Shown here: positions 34,208-34,301 of the stretch, piece after piece | Numbering within the stretch: position 1 is the first letter of the stretch | Layout of the letters: every line of letters begins with the position of its first letter | Assembly (NCBI RefSeq): GCF_027587205.1 | Contig: NZ_JAPDOD010000074.1 | Span: forward strand, 1 to 34,301 | Source: Solirubrobacter ginsenosidimutans | GTDB lineage: Bacteria > Actinomycetota > Thermoleophilia > Solirubrobacterales > Solirubrobacteraceae | Direction of reading: 5' to 3' | Length of the DNA stretch: 34,301 bases | The notes under the pieces: model-generated | Seen by the model: the letters and a program-made list of their open reading frames with translations, nothing else | Told to the model about the DNA's origin: nothing | The model's database searches: none | Made by a program: the position numbers and the translations under genes

Positions 34208-34301
34208 ATGCCCACCATTTCACCAACCTCATCTACTAATGGACATCGTCCTTCGGGGGAGACCTCGGAGGCTCGGATTGCCAAGGCCTTGGCGCATCCG
34301 C
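34208..34301 (+). CDS. N-terminal start of an ArsR-like winged-helix regulator (partial)
   Basis: An ATG at 34208 opens a frame that runs off the window. Ser/Thr-rich residues come first, then ARIAKALAHP, the start of the ArsR-type helix-turn-helix (RIAKALAHPLRxxIL). About 31 residues are visible. The family call rests on this short motif and is tentative. Confidence 0.5.
   Translation, partial: MPTISPTSSTNGHRPSGETSEARIAKALAHP

Overview
The window is GC-rich (roughly 70 percent by eye) and its gene families point to a high-GC Gram-positive soil actinobacterium: a DUF2510 protein, a SARP/BTAD regulator, a large LuxR-type ATPase, GAF/HisKA_3 kinases, an F420/deazaflavin-type oxidoreductase, a TAT-exported esterase and a GH3 glucosidase. 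The style (RTX and Thr/Pro-rich secreted proteins, Arg-rich beta-sandwich tails, orphan GAF kinases) suggests Thermoleophilia/Solirubrobacterales. That placement is inference from family content, not from a marker gene.

Layout. 1-3767: the tail of an unknown gene, a DUF2510 membrane protein, two gene relics (821-960 and 1157-1223) and a PAS-3xGAF sensor kinase. 4037-9550: a TAT-exported alpha/beta hydrolase, a convergent parallel-beta-helix protein, a relic-rich gap (7103-7550), a 5-TM protein with an upstream Thr/Pro lipoprotein, and a broken TPR gene. 9821-17450: an alpha/beta hydrolase, a collagen-like membrane-anchored protein, a second GAF kinase divergent from a LuxR/AAA giant regulator, then a likely operon of that regulator, an NAD-dependent epimerase-like protein and a PPOX-type flavoprotein. 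17472-21587: a secreted RTX protein with a severed 3' tail, divergent from a SARP-cyclase-like-TIR fusion gene that carries a one-base frameshift. 21774-28119: a helical hypothetical protein, a LysR relic, a quinone-reductase-like MDR enzyme, a membrane-embedded patatin-like phospholipase, a protein with the LQRxxGNxAVxxLL motif of contractile-injection-system-associated proteins, and a deazaflavin nitroreductase. 28229-34301: a ZTP (pfl) riboswitch in front of a glyA-type SHMT gene, a secreted GH3 beta-glucosidase, a convergent SDR, a divergent LysR regulator with a perfect palindrome over its start codon, and the start of an ArsR-like gene.

Genes acting together. The secreted enzymes (hydrolase at 4037, beta-helix protein at 5471, GH3 at 29848) fit breakdown of plant or microbial polymers. 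Two paralogous GAF kinases have no response regulator beside them, so their partners must lie elsewhere. The SDR/LysR pair has the classic divergent regulator-target arrangement. The patatin-like lipase and the GNQAV-motif protein lie head to tail and may be functionally linked.

The strongest leads are the frameshifted SARP-cyclase-TIR gene, the ZTP riboswitch on glyA, and the injection-system-like protein next to the membrane patatin. A notable background feature is the number of gene relics (at least seven) in the gaps. Gaps without a supportable gene: 64-263, 961-1156, 7294-7446, 8869-9086, 9551-9820, 19426-19659, 21588-21773 and 29576-29682. No tRNA, rRNA, CRISPR array or insertion sequence was recognised.
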